Position numbers and translations under genes: made by a program
Shown here: piece after piece, positions 4,925 to 5,411 of the stretch
How the letters are laid out: each line of letters begins with the position of its first letter
How positions within the stretch are numbered: position 1 is the first letter of the stretch
Assembly: GCA_017501125.1 (NCBI GenBank)
Contig: JAFVXN010000127.1
Span: 1 to 5,411, forward strand
Length of the DNA: 5,411 bases
Origin: Clostridia bacterium
GTDB lineage: Bacteria > Bacillota > Clostridia > Christensenellales > Borkfalkiaceae
Direction: 5' to 3'
The notes under the pieces: generated by a model
Told to the model about the DNA's origin: nothing
Seen by the model: the letters and a program-made list of their open reading frames with translations, nothing else
Database searches by the model: none

Positions 4925-4953
4925 TTGACAAAGGCGGGGCGGACGGATATAAT
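4925..4953 (+). promoter_or_regulatory. Perfect-consensus promoter of alaS
   Basis: TTGACA (4925-4930), a GC-rich 17-bp spacer and TATAAT (4948-4953) match the sigma-A consensus at all twelve positions. The start is predicted near 4960. This gives alaS an independent, strong supply of transcript besides any read-through from cysS. Confidence 0.93.
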
Positions 4954-4963
4954 AAAGAAGAAA

Positions 4964-4997
4964 TTTCCCCATAGGGGAAAAGGTCGCCACGTGCGAC
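4964..4997 (+). promoter_or_regulatory. Two adjacent hairpins in the alaS leader
   Basis: TTTCCCC-ATA-GGGGAAA (4964-4980, 7-bp stem) and GTCGC-CACGT-GCGAC (4983-4997, 5-bp stem) follow each other and fill nearly the whole leader of about 50 nt up to the AAAGGA ribosome binding site (4998-5003). Neither has a terminator T tract. They may stabilise the 5' end, set ribosome access, or, as palindromic DNA at the transcription start, act as an operator. E. coli AlaRS is known to repress its own gene through a palindrome flanking the start site; a parallel here is inference. Confidence 0.5.
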
Positions 4998-5009
4998 AAA
5001 GGAAATATT

Positions 5010-5411
5010 ATGAAGACGCATACTGGACAAAGTTTGAGAGAAATGTATTTGAAATTCTTCGAGGAGAAGGGGCATAAGATTATCCCTTCCGCCTCGCTCA
5101 TCCCCGAGAACGACCCGACCGTCCTTTTCACGACGGCAGGGATGCACCCCCTCGTGCCCTATTTGTTGGGGGAAAAACACCCCGCTGGGACGAGGCTTTG
5201 CGACGTGCAAAAGTGCGTGCGTACGGGCGATATCGACGACGTCGGCGACGAGAGACACTGCACCTTCTTCGAGATGCTCGGCAACTGGTCGCTCGGCGAT
5301 TATTTCAAAAAGGAAATGATCCCTTGGAGTTATGAGTTCTTGACGGACGAAAAGTATTTAGGGATCCCTGCCGACCAAATCGCGGTCACCGTCTTTGGTG
5401 GCGACGATACC
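5010..5411 (+). CDS. alaS: Alanyl-tRNA synthetase (AlaRS), 3' partial
   Basis: Charges tRNA-Ala with alanine (EC 6.1.1.7) in the cytoplasm as a class II synthetase. Only the first 134 codons are in the window; the frame is open at the right edge. The start ATG has AAAGGA ending 6 bases upstream, and the TGQSLREMYLKFFEEKGH N-terminus is standard. The catalytic core is recognisable: FTTAGMHPLVPYLLG (40-54), the class II motif 2 area QKCVRTGDIDDVGD (67-80) and FFEMLGNWSLGDYF (86-99). The wording differs from the common bacterial form (FTNAGM..., then R/K-rich QRCVRAGGKHNDLENVG). It looks like the alternative AlaRS lineage I recall from some Clostridia and candidate-phyla bacteria, whose members are often shorter. 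The C-terminal editing and C-Ala domains lie outside the window and cannot be assessed. There is no T-box here, unlike cysS. Confidence 0.97.
   Translation, partial: MKTHTGQSLREMYLKFFEEKGHKIIPSASLIPENDPTVLFTTAGMHPLVPYLLGEKHPAGTRLCDVQKCVRTGDIDDVGDERHCTFFEMLGNWSLGDYFKKEMIPWSYEFLTDEKYLGIPADQIAVTVFGGDDT

Noticed and set aside
4901..4926. AAGCG...CGCTT pairing after cysS as a terminator
   Set aside because: Only 5 bp with a 16-nt loop and no T run; it overlaps the alaS -35 box.
1..5411. CRISPR arrays, tRNA or rRNA genes, transposase genes and phage-defence genes
   Set aside because: None was seen on either strand; no regularly spaced long repeats, cloverleaf sequences or transposase motifs are present.

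Overview
The window looks like chromosomal DNA of a Gram-positive bacterium of the Bacillota, most likely an uncultured clostridial lineage. The evidence is a T-box riboswitch ahead of an aminoacyl-tRNA synthetase gene, strong purine-rich ribosome binding sites, near-consensus sigma-A promoters with 17-bp spacers, and intrinsic terminators. The lineage below phylum level is inference from gene flavour only.

Layout from left to right. (1) The window opens inside a family 2 glycosyltransferase gene on the + strand (5' end outside the window). It is visibly more AT-rich than the rest and ends at a clear terminator. (2) Converging on it is a minus-strand DeoR-family repressor gene with its own terminator. 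(3) A divergent intergenic region of about 210 bp holds the repressor promoter, several candidate operator repeats and an excellent extended -10 promoter for the next gene. (4) A 212-residue protein of unknown function follows; its C-terminal half resembles a degenerate helix-turn-helix fold. (5) A second promoter starts a complete T-box riboswitch. Its specifier is UGC (Cys), and its UGGA acceptor-binding bulge matches the U73 discriminator base of tRNA-Cys. (6) Between the T-box terminator and the start codon of cysS lie 363 bp without a supportable gene, occupied largely by two related, highly structured repeat-like elements. (7) The complete cysteinyl-tRNA synthetase gene cysS. (8) A perfect-consensus promoter and a short two-hairpin leader in front of alaS, an alanyl-tRNA synthetase gene that runs off the right edge.

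Functionally, the right half is a translation locus with two separately controlled synthetase genes. cysS senses uncharged tRNA-Cys by transcription antitermination. alaS has its own strong promoter and no T-box. The left half (glycosyltransferase, orphan DeoR repressor, unknown protein) shows no obvious pathway link to it. I found no novel defence or mobile system. The least explained part is the repeat-filled cysS leader, followed by the promoter architecture on both sides of the unknown gene.
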